Part shown: one piece after another, positions 33,811 to 42,812 of the stretch
Layout: each line of letters begins with the position of its first letter
Numbering within the stretch: position 1 is the first letter of the stretch
Assembly: GCF_024055575.1 (NCBI RefSeq)
Contig: NZ_JAMXOE010000028.1
Span: 20,374 to 84,373, forward strand
From: Mucilaginibacter flavidus
GTDB lineage: Bacteria; Bacteroidota; Bacteroidia; Sphingobacteriales; Sphingobacteriaceae
Direction: 5' to 3'
DNA: 64,000 nt
Program-made: the position numbers and the translations under genes
The notes under the pieces: model-generated
Told to the model about the DNA's origin: nothing
What the model saw: the letters and a program-made list of their open reading frames with translations, nothing else
Databases searched by the model: none

Positions 33811-33824
33811 CTTAGATAATCAGG

Positions 33825-33853
33825 GCTTTACGATACATCGTAAAGCTTTTTTT
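33825..33853 (+). terminator. Terminator of tRNA-Ala
   Basis: 10-bp inverted repeat GCTTTACGAT/ATCGTAAAGC followed by seven T. Confidence 0.8.
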
Positions 33854-33971
33854 CTTTCAAGTAAAACACAAGTAAAACATAACATAGGTTTAAATGGGTG
33901 AAAATTCCACTCTTTAGCTTTTGATTTTATTTTAGGCCACGTTCAGCGGTATTGCTACACCCTATAACTTC

Positions 33972-34667
33972 TCCGTAGATTGCATCTACGGACAACTATG
34001 CCTGTAGTTTCTAACTACAGGCATATTATTTATATTTACCACAACCTAATTTATCATTTCATGGCACGCAAAGGTTATATCATAGGCGATCAGCTGGCAA
34101 TGTATTATCTTACTTTTACGGTTGTTGGCTGGATTGACATTTTTACCCGCCAATCCTACCGCGAAATTGTGATTGAATAGCTGAAACACTGTCAGCAAAA
34201 TAAAGGACTGCATTTGCATGCTTATGTCATCATGTCGAACCATATACATTTAATTGTATCAGCAGATGAAGGTTTTACCGTAAGTGGCTTTATAAGAGAT
34301 TGCAAAAAACATACATCAAAGAGCATACTTGATGATATTGAAAACAGTGGCGTTGAAAGTCGCCGCGAATGGATGCTTCATCAATTTAAGTATTATGCGT
34401 CGCGGAACGCACGTAACGACACGTATCAATTATGGGAGCACGATAATCATCCAATTGAATTAATATCACGCGAATTTATACAACAACGAATAGACTATAT
34501 TCATCAAAATCCGGTTGTGGCTGGCCTGGTTTATCGTGCGGAAGACTATATTTATTCCAGCGCGTCCAATTATGCCGGGCTTGATCAGATTATTGATGTA
34601 GATTGTTTGTTTGATATACTGTAGTTAGAAACTACAGGCATAGTTGTCCGTAGATGCAATCTACGGA
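33972..34667 (+). mobile_element. RAYT element with 49-bp terminal inverted repeats
   Basis: Both ends (33972-34020 and 34619-34667) are exact inverted copies of each other over 49 bp. Each end contains two hairpins: TCCGTAGAT with loop TGC or GCA, and CTGTAGTT with a 3-nt loop (extended by an extra C at the left). Between them is one nonsense-mutated Y1 transposase frame. The right end overlaps the transposase stop codon. The perfect ends suggest a recent insertion. No target-site duplication is obvious by eye. Confidence 0.85.
34061..34624 (+). pseudogene. Nonsense-mutated REP-associated tyrosine transposase
   Basis: The frame is a RAYT-type HUH transposase: MARKGYIIGDQLAMYYLTFT, then VGWIDIFTRQSYREIVIE, an in-frame TAG at 34178-34180, and continuation in the same frame with LKHCQQNKGLHLHAYVIMSN and HIHLIV carrying the HUH pair. 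The C-terminal part has RIDYIHQNPVVAGLV and YSSASNYAG, normal for this group. Homologues usually have serine where the stop lies, so a single base change would explain it. The frame after the stop is fully open to 34624. It is either a dead gene or readthrough-dependent. Confidence 0.85.
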
Positions 34668-34743
34668 CAGCGGGGGGACGCTTGCGGCAGCGAAAGCAGA
34701 AGAAACTAAAATGCACAAAAATTAATCTAAAGAATAACAATTT

Positions 34744-35199
34744 ATGGAAACATATGAATCAATAAAACAATTGATAATTGAAAATGCTGATATAATAAAT
34801 TTTGGAGAATTTAGTCAAGGCGTTTCTAAAGCATGGATTAAGAAAGCACAAGATCGTTTAAACGTCACATTCCCGCCGTCCTATACCTGGTGGTTAGAAA
34901 ACTATTCTGGCGGTGAAGTGCTTGGAGAAGAAATTTTTAGTGTGTACGAAATGGATTTTGATGAAGTTGTAGGGGGAGATATCGTTTATATTAACGAGCT
35001 TAATAGAAGAAATCAATCATCTAATCTCAACCAATTGGTTATTCAGGAAACAGACAGAGCGGAGGTTTTTTATTTTGATTTAACGAAATTCGATAAAAAT
35101 AGAGAGTATCAAGTTTATCTTGATTTTGCAGATTACAACGGCAAATATGCTGATAACTTTTTAGAATTTCTTGCAAAGAGAATAAGAGATATTCAATAG
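34744..35199 (+). CDS. SMI1/KNR4 (SUKH)-family immunity-like protein
   Basis: A 151-residue protein with the SUKH pattern: SKAWIKKAQDRLNVTFPPSYTWWLENYSGG, then VYEMDFDEVVGGDIVYINE and a C-terminal LDFADYNGKYADNFLEFLAK. SUKH proteins usually neutralise contact-dependent nuclease or other polymorphic toxins encoded immediately upstream. Here no toxin gene is adjacent: upstream is the RAYT element, downstream an intergenic repeat. It therefore looks like an orphan immunity gene, possibly left after rearrangement. AT-rich compared with its neighbours. Confidence 0.85.
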   Translation: METYESIKQLIIENADIINFGEFSQGVSKAWIKKAQDRLNVTFPPSYTWWLENYSGGEVLGEEIFSVYEMDFDEVVGGDIVYINELNRRNQSSNLNQLVIQETDRAEVFYFDLTKFDKNREYQVYLDFADYNGKYADNFLEFLAKRIRDIQ

Positions 35200-35282
35200 T
35201 ATTTTTCAACTTCACAAGCTGCTGCAAGGCTAGAGCCTGGTGGTCCGCTGATATGTAGCCCGCGTTCTTAACAACATCCAGT

Positions 35283-35310
35283 TAGCCCGCTTTACAAACA
35301 AAGCGGGCTA
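35283..35310 (+). terminator. Terminator after the SUKH gene
   Basis: 11-bp stem TAGCCCGCTTT with complement, 6-nt loop and five T. Confidence 0.75.
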
Positions 35311-35493
35311 TTTTTACAACACAAAATTTGTAGTTTTAAAACAAAAGCCGTAACTACAAATTCCATAATCCGGAAGGAATATATTTTATAAGTTTTGCCA
35401 CCGTGTTTTAGGTTGATGTATTTGGCCGCAGGTTATCATCGGCTAATTATATTTACGATAAAATTGGAGCGCCTGATAATCAGCGTGTTTCAT

Positions 35494-35528
35494 AGCGTTC
35501 CGAGTGTTCCGTACAAAAATGGAACGCT
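35494..35528 (+). repeat. GCGTTCC dispersed repeat, copy C
   Basis: 35-bp core with the same arms as copies A and B; the TGATAATCAGC flank begins at 35474. Confidence 0.8.
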
Positions 35529-35542
35529 TTGCGCGTTTACCG

Positions 35543-36544
35543 CTATACCCCCGAATAAATCAACATCCCCAACCCGGCAATAAACAACACGAACATTGCC
35601 GTAATCAACCCGCCCGTTGAAGTGTCCTTTTGTTTAAATTCTTTCCAAATAAAAACACCCCAAAAAGCGGCAACCATGGTTGCACCCTGGCCGAGGCCAT
35701 ATGATATGGCGGGCCCGGCTTTGCCGGCGGCGATCAGGTTAAATGAATTGCCGACGCCCCAAATTAGTCCACCGAGTATGCCTGTAAGGTGCAGCGTGAA
35801 TTTGCCTTTAAACCAGGCGCGGTAGCTGGTTGGGGCGCCTTCAAAGGGTTTGTAAATAAGGATGCTGTTGAATACAAAATTGCTGATAAATATGCCGAGC
35901 GAAAAAATAAACACGGCGGTATAAGGCGTCATTTTTCCAACGGCGGGTTGCTCAAAATTCGACAGGTCCATTGAGGACGCAATAAACCGGTAAAACAGCG
36001 ACATCAGCAAGCCCGCCAAAACGGATAACAGCAGCCCTTTAAACGAGAGTTTTTTGTTGCTTTTGTTCGATTTTTGATAAGCAATGGCGTTTACAATTAT
36101 GGCGGCCATAATTAAAACTATGCCGATTATAATATACTGCAGGTTCCCCTGCGGCACCGATGCATAATTGACCACAACCCCCACCACCAGCGCAATCCCA
36201 ATACCCACCGGGAAAGCCACCGCCATACCCGCAATAGAAATGGCCGCCGACAATAAAATATTCGCCGCGTTAAATATTAGGCCACCTATTAAGGCTTTGA
36301 TCAGGTTGCCGCTGTCGGCTTGTTTTAAGTCGGCTAAAAAGCTGCGGCCGCCGTGCCCATAGCTGCCCAGCGTTAATGCCGAAAGCAGCGAAAACAGCAC
36401 GACGCCGATAACGTAATCCCAATAAAACAGCTCGAAGCGCCAGTTTTTGCCAGCAATTTTCTGGGTGTTGGCCCACGAGCCCCAGCAAATCATAGTGATG
36501 ACACAAAATAACACGGCTACAGGATAGGTTGAAATGATAAACAT
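35543..36544 (-). CDS. GRP/RbsU-family sugar transporter
   Basis: A 333-residue inner-membrane protein with ten or so hydrophobic segments, starting FIISTYPVAVLFCVITMICWGSWANT. The WGSWAN motif and AGMAVAFPVGIGIALVVG are typical of the glucose/ribose porter (GRP) family within the drug/metabolite transporter superfamily. The ATG at 36544 fits the first membrane segment; the frame is open to 36619 inside the upstream gene. It lies 23 bp after a ribokinase gene, so ribose uptake coupled to phosphorylation is the natural reading. It ends in the intergenic repeat region. Confidence 0.85.
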   Translation of the reverse strand: MFIISTYPVAVLFCVITMICWGSWANTQKIAGKNWRFELFYWDYVIGVVLFSLLSALTLGSYGHGGRSFLADLKQADSGNLIKALIGGLIFNAANILLSAAISIAGMAVAFPVGIGIALVVGVVVNYASVPQGNLQYIIIGIVLIMAAIIVNAIAYQKSNKSNKKLSFKGLLLSVLAGLLMSLFYRFIASSMDLSNFEQPAVGKMTPYTAVFIFSLGIFISNFVFNSILIYKPFEGAPTSYRAWFKGKFTLHLTGILGGLIWGVGNSFNLIAAGKAGPAISYGLGQGATMVAAFWGVFIWKEFKQKDTSTGGLITAMFVLFIAGLGMLIYSGV

Positions 36545-36567
36545 ATCGTAATTAATTAGGTTTAAAA

Positions 36568-37470
36568 TCAGTTCAATTCGTGCAGGTACGGCGCCGATGC
36601 CTGCGCCCCCATACGGCACACCGAGATGGATGCCGCTCGGATGGCAAATGGCACAGCTTCCAAAATGGTTTGTTCGTTAAAAAGTGCTACAACCAGGGCT
36701 CCGTTAAAAACATCGCCGGCGGCGGTGGTATCAACAGCATCACAAACCGGTGCATCAAAAAAATCACACACGCCATTGTGCAGCAGTAAGGCCCCTTCGG
36801 CGCCCATAGTAATAATAACCGTTTCAATACCCTTTGCAGCAAGCGCCCTGGCAGCCGCCTCAGCGCTGTCGCGACCGGTAACTTTAATGCCGGTAAGTAA
36901 TGCGGCCTCAGTTTCGTTAGGGGTGATGATAGAAATATTGCGCAGCAGATCGTCAGGTAGCGGGCAAGCCGGCGCAGGATTAAGCACTACCGGTACATTT
37001 TTTGCCGCCGCCAGGTTTACAACATATTCGACCGTTTCCAGGGGGATTTCGAGCTGTACTAATACCAGGCTGGCATTTTCAATAATGTGTTCTGCCGGTT
37101 GCAGATCGGCGGGTTTTAAAGCGGCATTGGCGCCCGATGCCACCACGATACAGTTCTCGCCATTGGCATCAACCGTTATCAGCGCCACTCCCGATGGGTT
37201 TTCAGTATCCGGGATAATAAAACCGGTATCAATTCCTTCCTGCTTGAATAATTCAATGGCCTGTCTCCCAAAAATGTCATCGCCCGTTTTGGCGATAAAA
37301 ACAACATTGCCGCCCAGTCGCGCCGCTGCAACGGCCTGGTTAGCGCCTTTGCCGCCGGCATTCATCATAAAGGTGCCGCCCAAAACGGTTTCGCCGGGCG
37401 CCGGTAAAAGCGCGGCCTTAACAACCATGTCGGTATTTGAACTTCCCACTACAACAATATAGGGTTTCAT
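36568..37470 (-). CDS. rbsK: Ribokinase
   Basis: A 300-residue PfkB-family sugar kinase. NAGGKGANQAVAAARLGG (about 37-54) and the C-terminal anion hole DTTAAGDVFNGAL with catalytic Asp253 identify it. SNTD near the start and the NPAPA motif are characteristic of ribokinase rather than fructokinase. It phosphorylates D-ribose to ribose-5-phosphate, feeding the pentose phosphate pathway. The following GRP-type transporter gene completes a ribose-use operon. A ribose-binding ABC system is not present here. Confidence 0.92.
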   Translation of the reverse strand: MKPYIVVVGSSNTDMVVKAALLPAPGETVLGGTFMMNAGGKGANQAVAAARLGGNVVFIAKTGDDIFGRQAIELFKQEGIDTGFIIPDTENPSGVALITVDANGENCIVVASGANAALKPADLQPAEHIIENASLVLVQLEIPLETVEYVVNLAAAKNVPVVLNPAPACPLPDDLLRNISIITPNETEAALLTGIKVTGRDSAEAAARALAAKGIETVIITMGAEGALLLHNGVCDFFDAPVCDAVDTTAAGDVFNGALVVALFNEQTILEAVPFAIRAASISVCRMGAQASAPYLHELN

Positions 37471-37657
37471 CAGGATAATTGGTTTTAAATCGGTAATGCA
37501 GGCGGGATGGAAAGATGGACGAAATGCCTGTTTATAATTATCATTGAAATTAGCGGATTTTATTTGAAAAGAAGAAAAAAACTATAGGGGATGCGTGCAA
37601 CGAATACGATATGCATAAAAAATCAATGAAATCAGGCCATCATCGAAATCAACGGTT

Positions 37658-37665
37658 TATCTTTG
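37658..37665 (+). promoter_or_regulatory. Candidate -7 element (TATCTTTG) of ruvX
   Basis: TAnnTTTG match. The 51-nt leader contains a CTAACCTCC/CTAATCTCC tract at about 37685-37705. Confidence 0.45.
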
Positions 37666-37716
37666 CCACATGCTCAAGCCCATCTCTAACCTCCAACCGC
37701 TAATCTCCCCAACCAA

Positions 37717-38130
37717 ATGAGAATAATGGCCTTCGACTACGGCACCAAACGCATCGGCATCGCCGTTACCGACCCGATGCAAATTATCGCCACCGGCCTG
37801 GATACCATCCACCCCATGCATATCCTCGACTACCTAAAAAAATACCTGCAAACCGAACCGGTAGAACGCTTTATTGTAGGCGAACCCAAGCAGATGGACA
37901 ATACCCCGTCCCAATCGGCCATACATGTAAAGGGCTTTGTAAACCTGCTCAACAAAACCTTTCCCCAAATCCCCGTTGAAATGCTGGACGAACGGTTCAC
38001 CTCCAAAATGGCTTCGGCTACCATCGCCCAAAGTGGAATGAACAAAAAGAATAGGCAGAATAAGGAGTTGGTGGATACGATATCGGCAGTGATACTTTTA
38101 CAATCATATATGGATACTACACGGTTTTGA
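37717..38130 (+). CDS. ruvX: Holliday junction resolvase-like RuvX (YqgF)
   Basis: A 137-residue RNase H-fold protein. The N-terminus MRIMAFDYGTKRIGIAVTD holds the first acidic residue, VGEPKQMD is the central motif, and the conserved acidic patch includes LDERFTSK. The family acts in pre-16S rRNA processing and possibly as a resolvase. Length is normal. It has its own -7 element and stands between the ribose operon and a RhuM gene. Assignment to the family is secure; the biochemical role in this organism is inferred. Confidence 0.94.
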   Translation: MRIMAFDYGTKRIGIAVTDPMQIIATGLDTIHPMHILDYLKKYLQTEPVERFIVGEPKQMDNTPSQSAIHVKGFVNLLNKTFPQIPVEMLDERFTSKMASATIAQSGMNKKNRQNKELVDTISAVILLQSYMDTTRF

Positions 38131-38213
38131 TAATACAATCCGGCTGACTGTTTTAAGCCTTAATTGAATTTCCCTGTGAAACTTTTATTCCTCTTCTTAT
38201 ATTATCTCATACT

Positions 38214-39239
38214 ATGAATGACCCCTCTCAACCCAATGATATCATATTTTACAACACGCCGACAGGTAGTGTTAAAATTGAAGTAGTATTTAATGACGAG
38301 ACTTTTTGGCTTAGTCAAAAACGGATGGCTGAGCTTTTTGGCGTGGAGGTGCCGGCTGTTAGTAAGCACTTAAAAAACATTTTCGAAAGTGATGAACTCA
38401 ACGAAACTTCAGTTGTTTCCAAAATGGAAACAACTGCCAATGATGGAAAAAAATATATAACGGCATTCTACAACCTTGACGCAATTATAGCCGTTGGCTA
38501 TCGGGTAAATAGTTTCCAGGCAACACAATTTAGAATCTGGGCCACCAAAATACTTAAAGAGTTTATAATTAAAGGGTTTGTATTAGACGACGAACGTTTA
38601 AAGCAAGGTAAGAGGTTCGGCAGAGACTACTTTGATGAGCTCTTGGAGCGCATCAGGGAGATTCGTGCCAGTGAACGGCGTTTCTATCTTAAAATAACGG
38701 ATATTTATGAACAGTGCAGTATCGATTATAATAAAGATGCGGCTGTAACTCAAAAGTTTTTTAAAACAGTTCAAAACAAACTGCATTTTGCTATATCCGG
38801 AAAAACTGCAGCACAACTCATAATTGAACGGGCCGATGCCGATAAGCCTAATATGGGATTGCAAACATGGAAAAATTCACCATCGGGCAAGATATTGAAA
38901 AGTGATATAACCATAGCAAAAAACTACCTGGTTGAAAAAGAAATTAAAGACCTGGAAAGAATAGTTACAATGTACCTTGACTTTGCCGAATTGCAGGCAT
39001 CCCGGCAAATATCTATGAAAATGACAGATTGGATAGTTCGTCTCGATGCGTTCCTGAAATTTAACGAATATCAACTGTTACAAGATGCAGGGTCTGTAAA
39101 GCACGACGTGGCCGTAGAATTAGCTGAACAAGAATATGATAAATTCAGGATTGTGCAAGACGAAAAGTTTGAAAGCGATTTTGATAAAGAGATAAAAAGG
39201 ATAAAGCTGGGTAAAAAAGGCGACAAGGGTGGTTTGTAA
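38214..39239 (+). CDS. RhuM-family protein
   Basis: A 341-residue protein of the virulence RhuM family. The N-terminal DNA-binding-like part has ETFWLSQKRMAELFGVEVPA and SKHLKNIFESDEL, then YNLDAIIAVGYRVNSFQATQFRIWA, the signature. A helical C-terminal half follows, with EIRASERRFYLKITDIYEQC. First described in Salmonella pathogenicity islands, RhuM proteins are now found widely beside toxin-antitoxin and defence genes; the activity is unknown. No obvious toxin partner lies next to this copy. A second RhuM N-terminus is fused to a Fic domain at 47261. Confidence 0.88.
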   Translation: MNDPSQPNDIIFYNTPTGSVKIEVVFNDETFWLSQKRMAELFGVEVPAVSKHLKNIFESDELNETSVVSKMETTANDGKKYITAFYNLDAIIAVGYRVNSFQATQFRIWATKILKEFIIKGFVLDDERLKQGKRFGRDYFDELLERIREIRASERRFYLKITDIYEQCSIDYNKDAAVTQKFFKTVQNKLHFAISGKTAAQLIIERADADKPNMGLQTWKNSPSGKILKSDITIAKNYLVEKEIKDLERIVTMYLDFAELQASRQISMKMTDWIVRLDAFLKFNEYQLLQDAGSVKHDVAVELAEQEYDKFRIVQDEKFESDFDKEIKRIKLGKKGDKGGL

Positions 39240-39316
39240 AGATTTAGTTATCAATGAACTATATCAAATTCAATCGCAAACGACGAAGGTTAAATTTCCA
39301 TTAAAAATAAATTTCC

Positions 39317-39324
39317 TATTTTTG
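39317..39324 (+). promoter_or_regulatory. Candidate -7 element (TATTTTTG) of the O-methyltransferase gene
   Basis: TAnnTTTG match ending 4 nt before the ATG at 39329, so the transcript would be leaderless. Confidence 0.45.
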
Positions 39325-39328
39325 CGCC

Positions 39329-39967
39329 ATGGAAATTTTGGATCCCACCCTCCAAACGTACCTCGATAACCACTGCGAGCCCGAGCCGGAAGCGCTGCAG
39401 GTTATCAACCGCGAGACTTATTTAAAGGTGTTGCGGCCGCATATGCTGTCGGGCCATTACCAGGGGCGGGTACTTAGTTTTTTGAGTAAAATGGTGCAGC
39501 CGGAAGCTATTTTAGAAGTGGGCACATTTACCGGGTATGCTACCATTTGCCTGGCCGAAGGCTTAACCGAAGATGGCGTTATCCATACCATAGAAGTTAA
39601 CCGCGAATTGGAGCCGATGCTCAATTCACACTTTAACTTAACAAATGTTAGCAAAAAAATAAAACAGCATTTTGGCGATGCCACCGCAATAATTCCTGCT
39701 TTAGACGTTAAAAAATGGGATTTGGTGTTTATTGATGCCGACAAAAAGAATAATTATACCTATTTTCAACTTGTATTAAACAAAGTAAGGTCCGGAGGAT
39801 TAATAATAATTGATAATGTTTTGTGGAAAGGGAAAGTGTATGGCGAAGATAATGACGCCGACACAGCGCTCATCCGCGAACTAAATGACCGCATTTCCGT
39901 AGACAGCCGTGTAGAAAAAATGATTCTGCCCGTGCGTGATGGATTGCTGGTCATCAGAAAAAAGTAA
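39329..39967 (+). CDS. SAM-dependent O-methyltransferase (class I, catechol OMT-like)
   Basis: A 212-residue class I methyltransferase. ILEVGTFTGYATICLAEGL is the SAM-binding motif I, WDLVFIDADKKNNYTYF holds the metal-binding aspartate, and GGLIIIDNVLWKGKV the second. These are typical of the divalent-metal-dependent O-methyltransferase group. The substrate is unknown. The mRNA would start at the ATG if the adjacent -7 element is used. The next gene, a glucosaminidase, starts 3 bp after its stop, so they are likely cotranscribed. Confidence 0.93.
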   Translation: MEILDPTLQTYLDNHCEPEPEALQVINRETYLKVLRPHMLSGHYQGRVLSFLSKMVQPEAILEVGTFTGYATICLAEGLTEDGVIHTIEVNRELEPMLNSHFNLTNVSKKIKQHFGDATAIIPALDVKKWDLVFIDADKKNNYTYFQLVLNKVRSGGLIIIDNVLWKGKVYGEDNDADTALIRELNDRISVDSRVEKMILPVRDGLLVIRKK

Positions 39968-39970
39968 ATT

Positions 39971-40519
39971 ATGAAGAAACTCGTACTAGTTACAATGTTG
40001 CTGTCTTCAGCACTATTGGCCGTTGCGCAAAAAAACACCCCCAAATCGTATATCGATCAGTTTAAAGATGATGCCATAAAAATTATGCACCAAACCGGCG
40101 TGCCGGCCAGCATTGTTTTAGGTGTTGCCATGCACGAGTCGGGTTGCGGCAACAGCACGCTGGCGCAAAACCTTAACAACCAGTTTGGTGTAAAGGGCGG
40201 CGGCGGCGCAACCTTCGTTAAACATAACAAGGTTGTAAAAACAAAATATAAACGCTACCAATCGGTATATGACTCCTTCCAGGATTTTGCCCGCATTATG
40301 ACCGAGCGCAGCGAGTTTAGTGGCCTGGCTGCTAAATTTACCCATACAGATTACACCGGCTGGGCGCGTGGTATTCAAAAACGCGGCTACTGCAGCAGCC
40401 ATACCTGGGCATCGCAGGTAATGGGCATTATCAAAAAATATCACCTTTACAATTTCGACGAAAACCCGAATGATGCTGAAAATCAGCCAAACCAGGCCGA
40501 AATAGCACAAAACAGGTAA
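39971..40519 (+). CDS. Exported glucosaminidase (peptidoglycan hydrolase)
   Basis: A 182-residue protein with a signal peptide (1-19) and a glucosaminidase/FlgJ-like domain: IDQFKDDAIKIMHQTGVPAS, AMHESGCGNSTLAQN with the catalytic glutamate, and a C-terminal region with TDYTGWARGIQKRGYCSSHTWASQV. It should cut N-acetylglucosaminyl bonds in peptidoglycan in the periplasm. It starts 3 bp after the methyltransferase stop. A related, larger protein with LysM follows at 40628. Confidence 0.9.
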   Translation: MKKLVLVTMLLSSALLAVAQKNTPKSYIDQFKDDAIKIMHQTGVPASIVLGVAMHESGCGNSTLAQNLNNQFGVKGGGGATFVKHNKVVKTKYKRYQSVYDSFQDFARIMTERSEFSGLAAKFTHTDYTGWARGIQKRGYCSSHTWASQVMGIIKKYHLYNFDENPNDAENQPNQAEIAQNR

Positions 40520-40627
40520 AAAATACCGGTTTTTGCTGCTTAATGCAACCTACTTACCACAAACTCCGTTATAAGGCATAATTAGGGCCCGGACAAACCA
40601 GGCCCATGATATTGATTTATTATTGAG

Positions 40628-41461
40628 ATGAGGAAAATCGTATATTTATTTATAGGGTTATTTTTTGCAACAGGTTGTTCGGCCCGTAAAGGGGCTGTTA
40701 ACGACAGGGCTGCCCGCAAAAATAACCGGAGCATTCAAAAAGAGCGTGGCGCGGCCGCAGCGGCTGATTTCAAGCCGCAAACATCAGTACAATATATTGA
40801 AAGATATAAGGACATCGCCATACAGGAGATGAACCAATACGGCATACCCGCAAGTATAACATTGGCGCAGGGCCTGTTTGAGTCGGGCAGCGGGAATGGC
40901 GAACTGGCACGGGTAGCCAATAACCACTTTGGCATAAAAACCTCGCCAAACTGGACTGGCAAAGTATATTATAAGGATGATGACAATGCGAACGATGCTT
41001 TCCGGGTTTATGATAAACCGGAAGACTCCTTCCGCGACCACTCCGTTTTCCTGCAAAAGAAAAACTACACGCATTTGTTCGAACTGGATAAAAACGATTA
41101 CAAAGGCTGGGCTTACGGGCTTAAAAAAGGCGGTTATGCCACCAACCCTAAATACCCTCAGATGCTGATTAACATCATTGAAAAATATAACCTTGACCAG
41201 TACGATAGCCCCGATAGCGAAGTAGCTAAAATTAAAAGGGTAGACCGCGTGTTTACCACTATCTACAAAAAAGAAGATAAGGCCGCGAAAGACTCGATCC
41301 AAAATCCGCCAATAACCACTAAAACATACGTTATAAAACCCGGCGACACACTATACAACATTTCCAAACGTTTTGGGATAGCTGTCGACAGCCTGAAATC
41401 GATTAACAATATTGCGGGTAATACTGTAAAAGTTGGTCAGAAGATTGTGGTGACGCGGTAA
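40628..41461 (+). CDS. Glucosaminidase with C-terminal LysM domain, lipoprotein
   Basis: A 277-residue lipoprotein with lipobox FATGC (Cys17). A glucosaminidase domain follows (about 55-190): YKDIAIQEMNQYGIPASITL, then LFESGSGNGELARVANNHFG with the catalytic glutamate, then DYKGWAYGLKKGGYATN. A LysM domain ends the protein (KTYVIKPGDTLYNISKRFG, then VKVGQKIVVTR), for peptidoglycan binding. It is a paralogue of the preceding gene, and the pair probably arose by duplication. The hairpin at 41515-41551 is a likely terminator. Confidence 0.93.
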   Translation: MRKIVYLFIGLFFATGCSARKGAVNDRAARKNNRSIQKERGAAAAADFKPQTSVQYIERYKDIAIQEMNQYGIPASITLAQGLFESGSGNGELARVANNHFGIKTSPNWTGKVYYKDDDNANDAFRVYDKPEDSFRDHSVFLQKKNYTHLFELDKNDYKGWAYGLKKGGYATNPKYPQMLINIIEKYNLDQYDSPDSEVAKIKRVDRVFTTIYKKEDKAAKDSIQNPPITTKTYVIKPGDTLYNISKRFGIAVDSLKSINNIAGNTVKVGQKIVVTR

Positions 41462-41514
41462 GGAAGCGCATTAAAGCAACGAAGAGAGGTTTTTTAAACA
41501 AACAATAAATCTTG

Positions 41515-41551
41515 AATATCGAATGGTGGCTATGCTTCATCATTCGATATT
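41515..41551 (+). terminator. Hairpin after the LysM glucosaminidase gene
   Basis: 11-bp perfect stem AATATCGAATG with a 15-nt loop and a run of six T. Confidence 0.65.
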
Positions 41552-41649
41552 GTTTTTTAAGCCCCCCTGCCAAATTCGTCGAAATGCTGTTAATTATTGT
41601 TAAATAGTATCCGTAAGATTAGCTGAAAGCTGTAGTTTTAGCGTCGCAA

Positions 41650-42432
41650 ATGAAATGGGGTTTAATTTTTTTCTTTTTAATAATTGCAGGCAAATGTTTT
41701 TCGCAGGATAAAGCAGCTGCGGTTGCTGTGCCAGGCGATGGAAAAACGGTTTCGGGTATTGTTTTCGATAAAGAGAGCCACGACCGCATTGCAACCGTAA
41801 GCGTCCATAACATCACCACAGGCATAGTTGCGTATGACAATTTAAAAGGCGAATTTACTATAGCGGCCCAGGCCGGCGACCAACTCGTTTTTGCCCGCGC
41901 CGAGTACCACCCCGATACCGTTAAAATTAAAGACAACACCCCACTGGCCATTTACATGGCACCTCAGGCCATACGCCTGCGCGAGGTAACCATACACGAT
42001 ACTGCGTTTAGTCCTGAGCGCAGGCTGATAGCCACCAAACAGCAATTCAGCAAGGCCTATGGCTCACTTGCATACGATAATTTTTTGAGTTCTTCGCCGG
42101 GTAGTGGCGCCGGATTAAGTATCGATGCTTTATGGAACTCCATCAGCAAAAGCGGCCGCAATGCTGAACGCCTGCGCAACACCATTGAAACCGACTTTGA
42201 GCAAAACACCATCGACTATCGTTTTAATCGCACCTACGTAGGGCATATTACCGGCTTGGCAGACGATAAGCTTACCGCATTTATGACGCGCTACCGCCCG
42301 GGCTTTTACACCACCAAAACAGCCACCGAATACGAGTTTGTGGCAATGATACGCGCCAACCTGCGCCGTTATTTACGTAACCAGCGCACCTATGCCTTGC
42401 CAAAGCTTGTCACACCGCCCGGGACAAATTGA
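41650..42432 (+). CDS. Exported carboxypeptidase-regulatory-like protein
   Basis: A 260-residue protein with a signal peptide (MKWGLIFFFLIIAGKCFSQ). A CarboxypepD_reg-like beta-sandwich follows at about 30-115 (GKTVSGIVFDKESHDRIATV, GIVAYDNLKGEFTIAAQAGD), the domain usual at the N-terminus of TonB-dependent receptors. The remaining 145 residues are helical and basic, not a receptor barrel. Its role is unknown. It does not sit beside a SusD gene. Confidence 0.8.
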   Translation: MKWGLIFFFLIIAGKCFSQDKAAAVAVPGDGKTVSGIVFDKESHDRIATVSVHNITTGIVAYDNLKGEFTIAAQAGDQLVFARAEYHPDTVKIKDNTPLAIYMAPQAIRLREVTIHDTAFSPERRLIATKQQFSKAYGSLAYDNFLSSSPGSGAGLSIDALWNSISKSGRNAERLRNTIETDFEQNTIDYRFNRTYVGHITGLADDKLTAFMTRYRPGFYTTKTATEYEFVAMIRANLRRYLRNQRTYALPKLVTPPGTN

Positions 42433-42606
42433 GCAAACAGACATTATTCCTCCATTTTTTTGCTGAAAACATCGCCAGGTTGTGGAGAAACTCCACACAT
42501 TGTTTTTAATGCAGAATATATAACAATATAACAATCAGGCAATTGGCAGCAATCCAGCCGTTTGGCACCTTTATGTATATACTGTTATCACTAAATTGAA
42601 AAACCC

Positions 42607-42792
42607 ATGAAAAAACTAATTAGTATGATTGCTTTAGCAGCAATCTCATTCGGAAGTGTATATGCACATGCAACAGTAAGCAAAACAAACACAATGCAAA
42701 CTGACACATCAAAGAAAAAGAAAACCAAACCAATGAAGAAGGATTCAACAAGCAAGAAAAAAGATTCGACACTTGTGAAAACTCAGAAGTAA
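42607..42792 (+). CDS. Small exported Lys/Thr-rich protein (61 aa)
   Basis: MKKLISMIALAAISFGSVYA is a clear signal peptide. The mature peptide of about 40 residues is made of Lys, Ser, Thr and Asp in runs such as KKKKTKPMKKDST and SKKKDST. It is unstructured and highly basic in sequence. No family is assigned. Similar small basic exported proteins are common in this group. A terminator-like hairpin follows. Confidence 0.7.
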   Translation: MKKLISMIALAAISFGSVYAHATVSKTNTMQTDTSKKKKTKPMKKDSTSKKKDSTLVKTQK

Positions 42793-42812
42793 GCTTCATT
42801 TAAATAGAAAAC

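Larger units (their letters stand above)
35200..35542. other. Intergenic region with terminator and repeat copy C
   Basis: 343 bp with no convincing gene: a terminator at 35283-35310 and a GCGTTCC repeat copy at 35494-35528; the rest is AT-rich and shows nothing recognisable. Confidence 0.6.

Noticed and set aside
33847..33970. AGTAAAACA repeats after tRNA-Ala as a possible att remnant
   Set aside because: No integrase gene or second copy of the tRNA-Ala end is present, so the idea has no support.
36626..37462. 278-codon plus-strand frame opposite the ribokinase gene
   Set aside because: Antisense to rbsK, which has all its motifs. The frame is a shadow of GC-rich codons.
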